DNA of 13,508 nucleotides from Nitrospira sp. (GTDB lineage: Bacteria; Nitrospirota; Nitrospiria; Nitrospirales; Nitrospiraceae), in contig JACOEF010000378.1 in the NCBI GenBank assembly GCA_024998705.1, forward strand, positions 1 through 13,508, read 5' to 3'. The position numbers and the translations under genes were made by a program. Below the pieces are notes generated by a model, which saw nothing but the letters and a program-made list of their open reading frames with translations, was not told where the DNA came from and made no database searches. This document shows, piece after piece, positions 6,600 through 13,508 of this stretch; position 1 is the first letter of the stretch; each line of letters begins with the position of its first letter.

Positions 6600-7726
6600 G
6601 CTACGTCGCCCTCCGAATGCTCTTCGGTGATCGCGCAAAATACCTCATGTTGCTCTGCGGCCTCAGCTTTGCGGTCATGTTGATCGTTCAGCAGGGCTCC
6701 ATCTTTTGGGGCCTCATGATTTGGTCTCAATCGAGTATCAGCAACCTCAATGTGCCGATTTGGGTCACGGACCCCGGCATCGCGCAGGTGGACGAAGTCA
6801 AACCAATCGCCGACACCACCGTCGACCGCGTCCGCAGCATCCCCGGTGTGGAATGGGCCGTCCCCCTGTATAAAGGACTCCTCCGGGCCAGACTTGCGAA
6901 CGGCGAGTATCACCAGATCACCTTGACGGGCCTGGACTCGGCCTCCTTGATCGGCCGTCCCGCGGAAGTGCTGGCTGGTCGATTCGAAGACCTCCGGCAA
7001 CCTGACGCCGTGGCCCTCGATCAATGGGCCGTGGAACGCATGGGTGGACCAAAGGTAATTTCAGTCGGGACGGTTTTCGAGCTCAACGACAAGTTGGCCC
7101 GCGTGGTCGCCATCGCCAAGACGCAAAAGACCTTCACCAACATTCCGGTCGTCTACACCACCTACGAGCGAGCCTTGCGCTACGTCCCGCGGGAACGGCG
7201 CACCCTGTCCTACGTCCTCGCCAAGGCCAAAGACGGCGCGCCAGCGGACGAGGTGATCCAGCGTATCCGTGACCAGACGGGATTGGGCGCCTTCACCGCC
7301 GACGCCTTCGGATGGAAAACCATCGGTTGGGTCCTCAAGAACACTGGGATCGGAATCAACTTCGGCACCACGATTCTCTTGGGCTTTGTGGTCGGCATGG
7401 CCATTGCCGGACAGACGTTTTATCTCTTCACCGTCGAAAACCTGCGCCAGTTTGGGGCCCTGAAAGCCATGGGAGCGTCCACCGCAACACTGGCCCGCAT
7501 GATTCTCCTGCAAGCCTTTACCGTGGGGATCACGGGGTACGGTGTCGGCATAGGACTCGCAACCGGCTTCGGCTTGCTGACCGCTCGAGAGGGACAGTTG
7601 CCGTTCCTTGAAACGTGGCCGCTGCTCCTCCTGGTCTTTGTCGCCTTGCTTATGATTTGCACCTTGTCAGCACTGATCAGCATCATCAAACTGGCCCGGC
7701 TTGAACCGGCAATTGTGTTTCGATGA
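6596..7726 (+). CDS. FtsX/DevC-like ABC transporter permease
   Basis: This 376-residue inner-membrane subunit has the FtsX/MacB plan: one membrane helix near the N-terminus (about 17-37), a periplasmic domain of about 200 residues (40-245), and three helices at about 251-277, 300-327 and 341-366. The family signature ENLRQFGALKAMGAS sits in the cytoplasmic loop between helices 2 and 3, and the C-terminus ends LARLEPAIVFR, as in DevC-type permeases. Length fits stand-alone permeases of the DevBCA and MacB-like group, with no fused ATPase. In this class ATP hydrolysis in the cytoplasm drives mechanical motion of the periplasmic domain instead of moving substrate through the permease. The start overlaps the preceding stop as ATGA, with GAGGA 6-7 bases upstream. 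Partner genes for ATPase, adaptor and outer-membrane channel follow immediately. Confidence 0.88.
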   Translation: MSYVALRMLFGDRAKYLMLLCGLSFAVMLIVQQGSIFWGLMIWSQSSISNLNVPIWVTDPGIAQVDEVKPIADTTVDRVRSIPGVEWAVPLYKGLLRARLANGEYHQITLTGLDSASLIGRPAEVLAGRFEDLRQPDAVALDQWAVERMGGPKVISVGTVFELNDKLARVVAIAKTQKTFTNIPVVYTTYERALRYVPRERRTLSYVLAKAKDGAPADEVIQRIRDQTGLGAFTADAFGWKTIGWVLKNTGIGINFGTTILLGFVVGMAIAGQTFYLFTVENLRQFGALKAMGASTATLARMILLQAFTVGITGYGVGIGLATGFGLLTAREGQLPFLETWPLLLLVFVALLMICTLSALISIIKLARLEPAIVFR

Positions 7727-8490
7727 CAACAAGGGATGGTTCCTCACAGTCACCAGCGCCGGCCGTCGCAGGCCAGGAAACACCGCCATCGACCGCCGTC
7801 CAGGTTCGAGGACTCATCAAGTCGTTCGGGTCCGGCGAGACCACGGTCACAGTCCTCAAGGGCATCGACCTGGACGTGTACTTCGGCGAATTGCTGCTCC
7901 TCGTCGGGGAATCCGGTGGAGGGAAAACCACCCTGCTGTCGGCCATCGCCGGGATCCTGGATATCGATGCTGGAGATCTCGACGTGCGGGGCGCGTCACT
8001 GACTAAGATGTCCCCGGGCACACGCACCCGTTTCCGTGGGCAAACGATGGGATTCATCTACCAACAGTTCAATCTGCTGCCCGCGCTGACGGCCGCGGAG
8101 AACGTCGCCATCCCGCTGCTGATTCAGGGGACTCGCAACAAAGCGGCCATTGCACGCGGGCGCCTGATGCTGGAACGCGTGGGCCTCGGCGACCGGACAG
8201 AATTCTTGCCCCGAAACCTCTCCGGCGGCCAACAGCAGCGGGTCGCCATCGCCAGAGCCTTGGTCAACGAACCGAAACTCCTGGTGTGCGACGAACCGAC
8301 GGCCGCCCTCGATGGCCCCAACGGGCAAAAGATCATGGAGTTAATTCGTGACGTCGGGCGAGCGCCCGACCGCTGTGTCATCGTGGTCACCCACGACAGT
8401 CGAATTTTTCAATTTGGAGATCGAATGGCAGAATTGACCGATGGCCGTATTGTCGGCATTCACCCGATTCAGAGAGAGGTGACGGCATGA
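7723..8490 (+). CDS. ABC transporter ATP-binding subunit (MacB/LolD/DevA-like)
   Basis: This 255-residue protein is the cytoplasmic ATPase for the permease encoded just before it. Motifs in order: Walker A GESGGGKTT (62-70), Q-loop region YQQFNLLP (113-120), signature LSGGQQQRVAIARAL (166-180), Walker B LLVCDEPTAALD (186-197) and the switch histidine in VVTHD (204). The NLLP and LSGGQQQRVAIARAL sequences are characteristic of the LolD/MacB/FtsE branch that pairs with FtsX-like permeases. The Walker A has GGGKT where SGSGKS is usual, which should still bind ATP. A 22-residue Ser/Pro-rich N-terminal extension precedes the domain. The start overlaps the permease stop as ATGA; no Shine-Dalgarno is obvious, so expression probably depends on coupling. 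All catalytic residues seem present. Confidence 0.92.
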   Translation: MTTRDGSSQSPAPAVAGQETPPSTAVQVRGLIKSFGSGETTVTVLKGIDLDVYFGELLLLVGESGGGKTTLLSAIAGILDIDAGDLDVRGASLTKMSPGTRTRFRGQTMGFIYQQFNLLPALTAAENVAIPLLIQGTRNKAAIARGRLMLERVGLGDRTEFLPRNLSGGQQQRVAIARALVNEPKLLVCDEPTAALDGPNGQKIMELIRDVGRAPDRCVIVVTHDSRIFQFGDRMAELTDGRIVGIHPIQREVTA

Positions 8491-9479
8491 CCATCTTCAA
8501 TCGCTTGAGTGTCTGGCTCGCCGTCGCTGGCGTAGCGCTTGCTGCCTGGGTCATCCTGACCGCCGTCAAGAACCCGCCCATGCCCACGCCACTGGTCGAA
8601 CCACCCAGGTCATCCTTTGAGACCACCGTAGCCGCCACCGGCATCATCGAAGCGGCCAACGAAAACGTGCGTATCGGCCCTCCAACCGCCGGACTCGTAA
8701 CAAAAGTCTTCGTAACGGTCGGTGACCGGGTCCGTGAAGGCGACCCACTGCTTCAATTGGACGATCGAGATCTCCGCGCGCAACTGGTGGCCCGTCAGGC
8801 GGCGATTCCTCCGGCAGAGGCGCAAGTGGAAGAACAAAAGTATCGCATCGGGGATCTCGACACGCAGCTCAAGCGACTGAAGTCGGTGCGTGACAGCCGA
8901 GCCGTCAGTGAGGACGATGTGAAGCGCACCTGGTATGCCTCGGAAATGGCGAAACGCGCGATGAGCCGCTACGAGGCCACCCTCAAACAAGTCATCGCCC
9001 AACGCGATGAAACACAACTCCTACTGGACCGCCTGACGGTTCGGGCGCCTCGAGCCGCAACCATTCTGCAGGTCAATATTCGAGCCGGTGAGTTTGCTCT
9101 GACCATCGGGGCCAGCGAGCCGCTGATGCTCTTGGGGGACATGCAGCAGCTGCAAGTCCGTGCAGAAGTGGATGAAGTGAATGCGCCCTTAGTTGCACCG
9201 AATCGACCCGGTGTCGCCTACGTCAAAGGCAATACGACTCAGGCGATTCCGTTGACGTTCGTGCGTATCGAACCCTATATCGTCCCCAAGAAATCCCTCA
9301 CCGGCGAGAACAGCGAGCGGGTCGATACGCGAGTGCTCCAAATTATCTACCGCTTCGAACGGCCGGCGTTTCCAATCTATGCCGGGCAGCAGGTCGATGT
9401 ATTCATCGATCGCGCACCCGCAGCCACACCGGCACAGCCTCAGGGTGAGACACGTTCCACTGGGGAGCCGACTCAATGA
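8487..9479 (+). CDS. HlyD/MacA-type periplasmic adaptor (membrane fusion protein)
   Basis: This 330-residue adaptor should link the inner-membrane ABC subunits with the outer-membrane channel. It has an N-terminal membrane anchor (about 8-26) and a first lipoyl half (VAATGIIEAANE to VTVGDRVREGDPLLQLDDRD, about 48-95). A helical hairpin rich in Gln, Glu and Arg follows (about 96-180), then the second lipoyl half (LTVRAPRAATILQVNIRAGE, 183-202) and a beta-barrel/membrane-proximal region to about 308 (ending PAFPIYAGQQVDVFI). A Pro/Thr-rich tail follows. The start overlaps the ATPase stop as ATGA, and AGAGAGGTGA lies just upstream as a strong ribosome site. Length fits the family. In the related DevBCA system the adaptor gene comes first; here it is third. 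Confidence 0.88.
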   Translation: MTIFNRLSVWLAVAGVALAAWVILTAVKNPPMPTPLVEPPRSSFETTVAATGIIEAANENVRIGPPTAGLVTKVFVTVGDRVREGDPLLQLDDRDLRAQLVARQAAIPPAEAQVEEQKYRIGDLDTQLKRLKSVRDSRAVSEDDVKRTWYASEMAKRAMSRYEATLKQVIAQRDETQLLLDRLTVRAPRAATILQVNIRAGEFALTIGASEPLMLLGDMQQLQVRAEVDEVNAPLVAPNRPGVAYVKGNTTQAIPLTFVRIEPYIVPKKSLTGENSERVDTRVLQIIYRFERPAFPIYAGQQVDVFIDRAPAATPAQPQGETRSTGEPTQ

Positions 9480-10996
9480 AGCAGCGCACGTTCAGCAAAC
9501 CAATCGTCGCGGCCGCCATATTCGTCGTGCTGGGGCTCTCCTCTACCGGCTGCCTCCAAGGGCAGAACTATCCCCGTCCACCGGTCGACACGCCAACAGA
9601 CTGGACGCGCATGGCTTCCGGCCCCTTAGCGGCCGGATCCTCCGACAAGGTACCGGAAGCGGACTGGTGGCAGGCCTTCCACAACCAGGAACTGACCCAG
9701 TTCATCGAACGCGCCCTCGCCCAGAACCATGACATCCGCCGCGCCGTGTCCCGCGTGCTGGAGGGACGAGCCTCTGTCACGACCGCCGGCGCCGGACTCT
9801 ACCCGCAATTGAATGTGCAAGGCAGCTACAGCAATATCGTGGTGTCAAAAAACACTCTGGCGGGATTGTGCTTAGCCACCGGCCAACAACCGGGGCCTCA
9901 GGTCTTTGCCAAACCCGGAAGCAGTTTTGATCTCTGGAACGGAGCAGCCGACCTCCGCTGGGAACTGGATGTCTGGGGCCGCATCCGTCGCGGGATGGAA
10001 GCCGCCTCGGCAGATGCACAGGCGATCGAGCAGGATGCCCGTGCGATTGCGCTCACCTTGATCAGCGACGTCGGACAATCCTACTTTCGAATCCGTGAGT
10101 TGGACGAACAGATTGAAATCGCTCAACGCGCGCTGACTCTCAGGCGGGACTCACTCGACATTATCACCAAGCGGGCATCGGTGGGCCTGGCTTCCGACCT
10201 GGATGTGAAACGAACGGAAGTCCTCGTCGCGGAAACCGCCGGACAGATCCCGGATCTGATCCGACTGCGTGCCGTCGAGTTACACCGGCTGGAAGTACTG
10301 ACGGGAGCGGCGCCGGGCAGCCTCGTCTTGGTACCGACATCGTTGCGGAAAGTCATCGTACAGCCGGATATCCCCGTCGGCCTCCCATCGCAACTGTTGG
10401 AGCGGCGACCCGACATCCTGCACGCAGAGGCGTCACTGATGGCCGCCAACGCCCGCATCGGTCAGGCGCGCGCCTACTTCTTCCCCACCTTCTCCATCAC
10501 GGGACAGGGGGGATTACAGAGCGCCGAATTCGCAAACTGGTTCACAGGCAACAGCGCGAACTTCAGTATCGGTCCATCGGTCACCCTGCCCATCTTCCTG
10601 GGTGGAACCAATGTCGCGAGGCTGGATGCCGCCGAATCTCGCTACCAACAAATGCTGGAAGGCTACCAACAAACCATTCTACTCGCCTTCCGCGAAGTGG
10701 CGGACCTGCTGGTGTCGATCCAGTCACGCACGGAACAACTCGCACGCCAACGTGAGCAGGCCACAGCCGCCACGGCCGCCGTGGGGCTGGCGGAGGTGCG
10801 CTACCGCAAAGGTTTGGTCAACTACCTCGATGTGCTCGACGCCCAGCGAACCATGCTCGCAGCGGAAACCCAACTGGCGCAAACGGAGCGCGCCCGCCTC
10901 ACCGACATGGTGGGCCTCTACAAAGCCCTCGGCGGCGGATGGCAGACAGTGGACAATTCGCCCGCGACACCCTCGACCATCTCCGCCAGGCCGTAA
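9476..10996 (+). CDS. TolC/NodT-family outer-membrane efflux lipoprotein
   Basis: This 506-residue protein is the outer-membrane channel of the tripartite exporter. The N-terminus is a signal peptide with a lipobox-like STGC, so Cys26 is probably lipidated. Family hallmarks follow: EADWWQAFHNQELTQFIERA near residues 60-80, LDVWGRIRRG (about 165), the central LPSQLLERRPDILHAEASL with AANARIGQARAYFFPTFSITG (about 304-345), and REVADLLV plus VRYRKGLVNYLDVLDAQRTM near the C-terminus. Two outer-membrane efflux repeats, each with long helices, are therefore present and full length. It starts inside the adaptor stop (ATGA), with GGGGAG 8 bases upstream. It is the last gene of the coupled run; 230 bases separate it from the next gene. 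Confidence 0.92.
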   Translation: MKQRTFSKPIVAAAIFVVLGLSSTGCLQGQNYPRPPVDTPTDWTRMASGPLAAGSSDKVPEADWWQAFHNQELTQFIERALAQNHDIRRAVSRVLEGRASVTTAGAGLYPQLNVQGSYSNIVVSKNTLAGLCLATGQQPGPQVFAKPGSSFDLWNGAADLRWELDVWGRIRRGMEAASADAQAIEQDARAIALTLISDVGQSYFRIRELDEQIEIAQRALTLRRDSLDIITKRASVGLASDLDVKRTEVLVAETAGQIPDLIRLRAVELHRLEVLTGAAPGSLVLVPTSLRKVIVQPDIPVGLPSQLLERRPDILHAEASLMAANARIGQARAYFFPTFSITGQGGLQSAEFANWFTGNSANFSIGPSVTLPIFLGGTNVARLDAAESRYQQMLEGYQQTILLAFREVADLLVSIQSRTEQLARQREQATAATAAVGLAEVRYRKGLVNYLDVLDAQRTMLAAETQLAQTERARLTDMVGLYKALGGGWQTVDNSPATPSTISARP

Positions 10997-11071
10997 GGAC
11001 TCACCCCCGTCACTCGTGCGCTCCCGAGCCTACACGCACACCCAGAAGTCTCTCAGACAGAGTGTGCCCCA

Positions 11072-11088
11072 CGCGCCACGGTGGCGCG
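11072..11088. terminator. GC-rich perfect inverted repeat after the export operon (possible terminator or operator)
   Basis: CGCGCCAC (11072-11079) is the exact reverse complement of GTGGCGCG (11081-11088), with one base between. It lies 75 bases after the outer-membrane channel stop and about 140 before the TPR gene. Only a short, imperfect T-rich stretch follows, so it would be a weak intrinsic terminator; an operator role upstream of the TPR gene is equally possible. Confidence 0.3.
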
Positions 11089-11226
11089 GACTTTCAGCTT
11101 GAACTTTTCGCCCAGAAAAGGCTATTTGACAGGATGCACCTCGATGCCTGGGCGCAAGTGGCAGACCAGGCACCGATCATGCCGACTCGTTATATTCTTC
11201 GTGCGACTTCCCGGAAGGAGCGTTCC

Positions 11227-12123
11227 ATGCAACACGGCGTCCGCGACCATTCCCCGGCAGGACAGATGTCCCTTACGCTACTCCTGTTGGTGCTCGGGCT
11301 TACCACATCCTTCGCAACGCAGGTGCTGGCGGCTCCCCGCGATAAATCAGCCCCCAAACCCGCAATGGCTGACAAGCCGGGACTTGCGGAAGAACAGATC
11401 CTTTCGACCACCGACAAGATTACCCAGCCGGTAGACACCGACACGGAAGCCATGCGCCATAACGATTTGGGGGTGGCCTTCGTCTTCAAGGGCGACTTGG
11501 GGCAGGCCATCGATGAATTCAAACATGCGCTCCGGCTCCAGCCGAATTATTTCGCCGCCCACCTCAACTTGGCGAATACGCTGCTCGATATCGGCCAAAA
11601 CGAAGCAGCCATGAGTGAATTCAAAGAAGCACTGCGCCTCAAACCGGACGATCCAAAAACCCACAATGATCTCGGGGTCGCGCTGAAAGAAATGGGGAAC
11701 TTGGACGGCGCCATTGCGGAGTTCAGAACGGTGTTGCGGCGGAACCCCAGCGATGTGAACGCACACAACAATCTGGGCGTCGTACTCAAAGCCAAAGGTG
11801 ATCTCGATGGGGCGATCGCAGAATATCGTACCGCCGCGAGCCTGCAACCGAACGATGTCAACGCTCACTTCAATCTAGGCCTCGGACTGATGGAGAAGCA
11901 TCAACCGGAGGCTGCGATCACCGAGTTCCGCACCGCCCTGCACCTCCGGCCCGACGATGCGAAGCTCCGCCTCAACCTGGGCAACGCATTGGCAGACGTC
12001 GGGCAACGTATGGAAGCCGCTCAGGAGTTGAGGCAATACCTTCGCCTTGAACTCGATACACCCGCCACTCGGCGATGGCTGGAACAGGCCGAAGCCAAGC
12101 TCCGCGAACTGGAGATGCCATAA
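11227..12123 (+). CDS. Exported tetratricopeptide-repeat protein
   Basis: The 298-residue protein has a signal peptide (hydrophobic core about 15-33, likely cleaved after VLA before APRD) and a Pro/Lys-rich linker. Six contiguous TPR units follow, each exactly 34 residues: about 75-108, 109-142, 143-176, 177-210, 211-244 and 245-278. Most show the LG/LA...G...AI.EF...L...P pattern, for example NDLGVALKEMGNLDGAIAEF. A short helix closes the domain (RRWLEQAEAKLRELEMP). TPR superhelices bind peptides or partner proteins, so this is probably a periplasmic scaffold or assembly factor. The ATG at 11227 is supported by GGAAGGAG 6-7 bases upstream and by the signal peptide; the upstream open frame back to 10939 overlaps the channel gene and is rejected. 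A functional link to the exporter is possible but not shown. Confidence 0.88.
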   Translation: MQHGVRDHSPAGQMSLTLLLLVLGLTTSFATQVLAAPRDKSAPKPAMADKPGLAEEQILSTTDKITQPVDTDTEAMRHNDLGVAFVFKGDLGQAIDEFKHALRLQPNYFAAHLNLANTLLDIGQNEAAMSEFKEALRLKPDDPKTHNDLGVALKEMGNLDGAIAEFRTVLRRNPSDVNAHNNLGVVLKAKGDLDGAIAEYRTAASLQPNDVNAHFNLGLGLMEKHQPEAAITEFRTALHLRPDDAKLRLNLGNALADVGQRMEAAQELRQYLRLELDTPATRRWLEQAEAKLRELEMP

Positions 12124-12270
12124 CTCCTACCTCGCTCGCCGGCGCAGAACTGCCGACATGGGTTGCTAGGAGCCCCGCTCGACCCGACTGCATAGTCATA
12201 TTCCCCTCTCGCCGATCACACCCCATTTGGTGTACAGTCCTCAACGCTTCCGCCAGGACGGTGACCTGAG

Positions 12271-12990
12271 ATGTGCAATTCTGAGACAGTCCCCAGCATG
12301 ATGCGTCTCAAACCTCTGCAAACCTTTCTATTGGCCACACTGTGCATCACCAGCCTAGCGCCGACCATCACGTTCCCGGCAGAGCAGGAGGATCCGGAAT
12401 CCCAGCACACTCGGCAATGGGACTTTGACGGCGCGGCACCGGGCACCCTTCCCAGTTCGTTCACAGTCGGGACACTCTTCGACGGCCGCGCGGCCGGCGC
12501 CTGGAAAGTCCTCATCACCGACCGCGCGAAAAGCCCCTCCCAAGTGCTGGCACAATTGCAGCCGAAAGGAACGGATCAAGCACACAAACTGCTGCTCGTG
12601 GAGGGCACTGCGCGCACCAACATTGATGCCGAAGTCTCGTATTTGGCCGTGGCCGGGAAAGCTGATCTGGGCGGGGGACTTGTATGGCATGCGACGGATG
12701 ACCGCAACTACTATCTCCTGAGAGCCAGCTCGGTCGAACAAAAGGTTCGACTCTATCGCGTCGTAAAAGGCGTGCAGCAGGTCGTCAAACAGATCGATCG
12801 CCCAGTCCCTGCCACCGGATGGCACAAGTTGCGCGTTATCCAACGTGGATGCGAACTCAAAGCCCTCTACGACGATACCGTACTATTTCGAATCTGCGAC
12901 CAGACATTCTCGAGCGGGCGGATTGGACTCTGGACCAAAGCCGATGCCGTAACCTATTTCGACGACCTGACTCTTCGGCTCCTCGATTGA
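12271..12990 (+). CDS. Secreted concanavalin-like beta-sandwich protein (DUF1080/LamG-type)
   Basis: The product (239 residues from 12271, or 229-230 from the ATGs at 12298/12301) has a signal peptide, MRLKPLQTFLLATLCITSLA, suggesting the later start may be the real one. No clear Shine-Dalgarno decides between them. The mature part is beta-rich: WDFDGAAPGTLPSSFTV, then GGGLVWHATDDRNYYLLRAS, a WHKLRVIQRGCELKALYDD motif and a final GRIGLWTKADAVTYFDDLTL. This succession (fold start, xGGxxWRxxDxxNYY, WHxLRV, GxVGLWTKxDxxxxFDDL) is typical of LamG/DUF1080-like concanavalin A folds, which bind or cleave carbohydrates or serve as adhesion modules. I see no clear catalytic set. Cysteines in RGCELKALY and RICDQ could form a disulphide. 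It follows the TPR gene on the same strand by 147 bases. Confidence 0.8.
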   Translation: MCNSETVPSMMRLKPLQTFLLATLCITSLAPTITFPAEQEDPESQHTRQWDFDGAAPGTLPSSFTVGTLFDGRAAGAWKVLITDRAKSPSQVLAQLQPKGTDQAHKLLLVEGTARTNIDAEVSYLAVAGKADLGGGLVWHATDDRNYYLLRASSVEQKVRLYRVVKGVQQVVKQIDRPVPATGWHKLRVIQRGCELKALYDDTVLFRICDQTFSSGRIGLWTKADAVTYFDDLTLRLLD

Positions 12991-13053
12991 CCTTCCCCGA
13001 TGATCCTCCTCGCTGAGCGACCACCGCCTACGTGATCGTCGATCCACCGACAC

Positions 13054-13087
13054 AAAAAAAGGGCAGCCACCACAAGAGTGACTGCCC
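13054..13087 (-). terminator. Intrinsic terminator of the RRM gene
   Basis: Read on the minus strand, GGGCAGTCAC and GTGGCTGCCC form a 10-bp stem (one G-U pair) around a 7-base loop, followed by seven T residues at 13060-13054. This is a classical rho-independent terminator 25 bases after the RRM gene's stop codon. There is no T tract on the plus strand, so it should not terminate the convergent gene ending at 12990. Confidence 0.9.
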
Positions 13088-13111
13088 CATGCACTGATAC
13101 GAAATTAGGCG

Positions 13112-13441
13112 TTACCAGCGATCGCGCTTGCCACCACGATCGTTGAATCCCCCGCCGCCGCCGCTCCGTCCAGGTCCGCCGCCCGAGCGGGGCTCCTGAG
13201 GACGCGCTTCATTGACCGTCAATGTCCGGCCACCCATGTCCGTCCCATTGAGAGCCGAAATCGCCTTCTGCGCCTCGTCGGAAGAGGCCATTTCGACGAA
13301 TCCGAAACCTCTCGATTGGCCGGTAAACTTGTCCGTGATGATCCGGGCCGATTCCACCGCCCCGTGCACCGCGAACAAATCGCTTAACTGCTGTTCGGTT
13401 GCCGAATAGGGCAACCCGCCAACATAAATTTTAGAACCCAT
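13112..13441 (-). CDS. Glycine-rich RRM RNA-binding protein
   Basis: This 109-residue protein has one RNA recognition motif (residues about 4-80) with RNP2 IYVGGL (5-10) and RNP1 RGFGFVEM (44-51), whose aromatic residues stack on RNA bases. A short Gly/Arg/Ser tail follows (RSGGGPGRSGGGGGFNDRGG). Bacterial proteins of this plan, as in cyanobacterial Rbp proteins, are small cytoplasmic RNA-binding proteins, often linked to cold or stress response; that role here is inference. The ATG at 13439-13441 is preceded by GAGGAGG at 6 bases, so it is preferred to the in-frame ATG at 13468, which has none. The 5' leader (at least 67 bases to the window edge) is strongly pyrimidine-rich on the coding strand. 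A strong intrinsic terminator follows. Confidence 0.95.
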   Translation of the reverse strand: MGSKIYVGGLPYSATEQQLSDLFAVHGAVESARIITDKFTGQSRGFGFVEMASSDEAQKAISALNGTDMGGRTLTVNEARPQEPRSGGGPGRSGGGGGFNDRGGKRDRW

Positions 13442-13508
13442 GTGGGTCCTCCTCTTGGGTAGTGACATTGTCTTGAACGAAGGAAAGAAAGGGAAAGGAC
13501 GGGCCGAA

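Noticed and set aside
10641..10673. 12-base direct repeat GCTACCAACAAA inside the outer-membrane channel gene
   Set aside because: The copies are 21 bases (seven codons) apart and encode a heptad-like YQQ repeat in a helix, so protein structure explains them.
11126..11196. TTGACA and TATATT upstream of the TPR gene as a promoter
   Set aside because: The two elements are about 60 bases apart, far from the 16-18 base spacing needed, and neither has a matching partner.
10939..11226. Extension of the TPR protein upstream
   Set aside because: It overlaps the end of the outer-membrane channel gene. The ATG at 11227 has a strong ribosome site and is followed by a signal peptide.
13061..13087. Hairpin as a bidirectional terminator
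   Set aside because: The T tract exists only on the minus strand; on the plus strand the hairpin is followed by ATGCACTG.

Overview
The window is GC-rich bacterial chromosome, probably from Nitrospira or a close relative (Nitrospirota). That placement is an inference from protein style: a small CxxC/CxxC zinc-ribbon protein, a glycine-tailed RRM protein, an FhlA-like GAF/sigma54 regulator and an exported TPR protein. No rRNA or other phylogenetic marker is present. I see no tRNA, rRNA, CRISPR array, transposase or phage gene.

Left part (1-2120): a truncated DUF423-type membrane protein on the minus strand diverges from a zinc-ribbon membrane protein on the plus strand. Two further minus-strand genes encode small proteins with paired-cysteine zinc ribbons (925-1398 and 1893-2120). 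About 0.5 kb between them has no convincing gene, but holds short protein-like open frames that may be remnants.

Middle part (2438-6006): a plus-strand RqcH/NFACT homologue (ribosome-associated quality control, alanine tailing) is followed by a sigma54-dependent regulator of FhlA type (GAF-GAF-AAA+-Fis HTH). The regulator is interrupted by an in-frame TAG at 4987-4989, exactly at the linker between the sensory GAF domains and the AAA+ module. Its sigma54-contact loop also reads GAFTNA instead of GAFTGA.

Right-middle part (6183-10996): a tightly packed five-gene operon. An unrecognised 138-aa cytoplasmic protein leads an FtsX/DevC-like ABC permease, a MacB/LolD-type ATPase, a HlyD/MacA-type periplasmic adaptor and a TolC/NodT-type outer-membrane lipoprotein channel. 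All four junctions are ATGA start/stop overlaps, so the set should be translationally coupled and probably forms one tripartite export machine spanning both membranes. The adjacent interrupted regulator is a candidate controller, but no sigma54 promoter was found by eye.

Right part (11227-13508): a secreted protein with six uninterrupted 34-residue TPR repeats, then a secreted beta-sandwich protein resembling DUF1080/LamG domains. On the minus strand is a single-RRM RNA-binding protein with a glycine/arginine tail and a clear intrinsic terminator.

The observations most worth a second look are the interrupted regulator with its altered GAFTGA loop, and the unrecognised lead protein of the coupled export operon.
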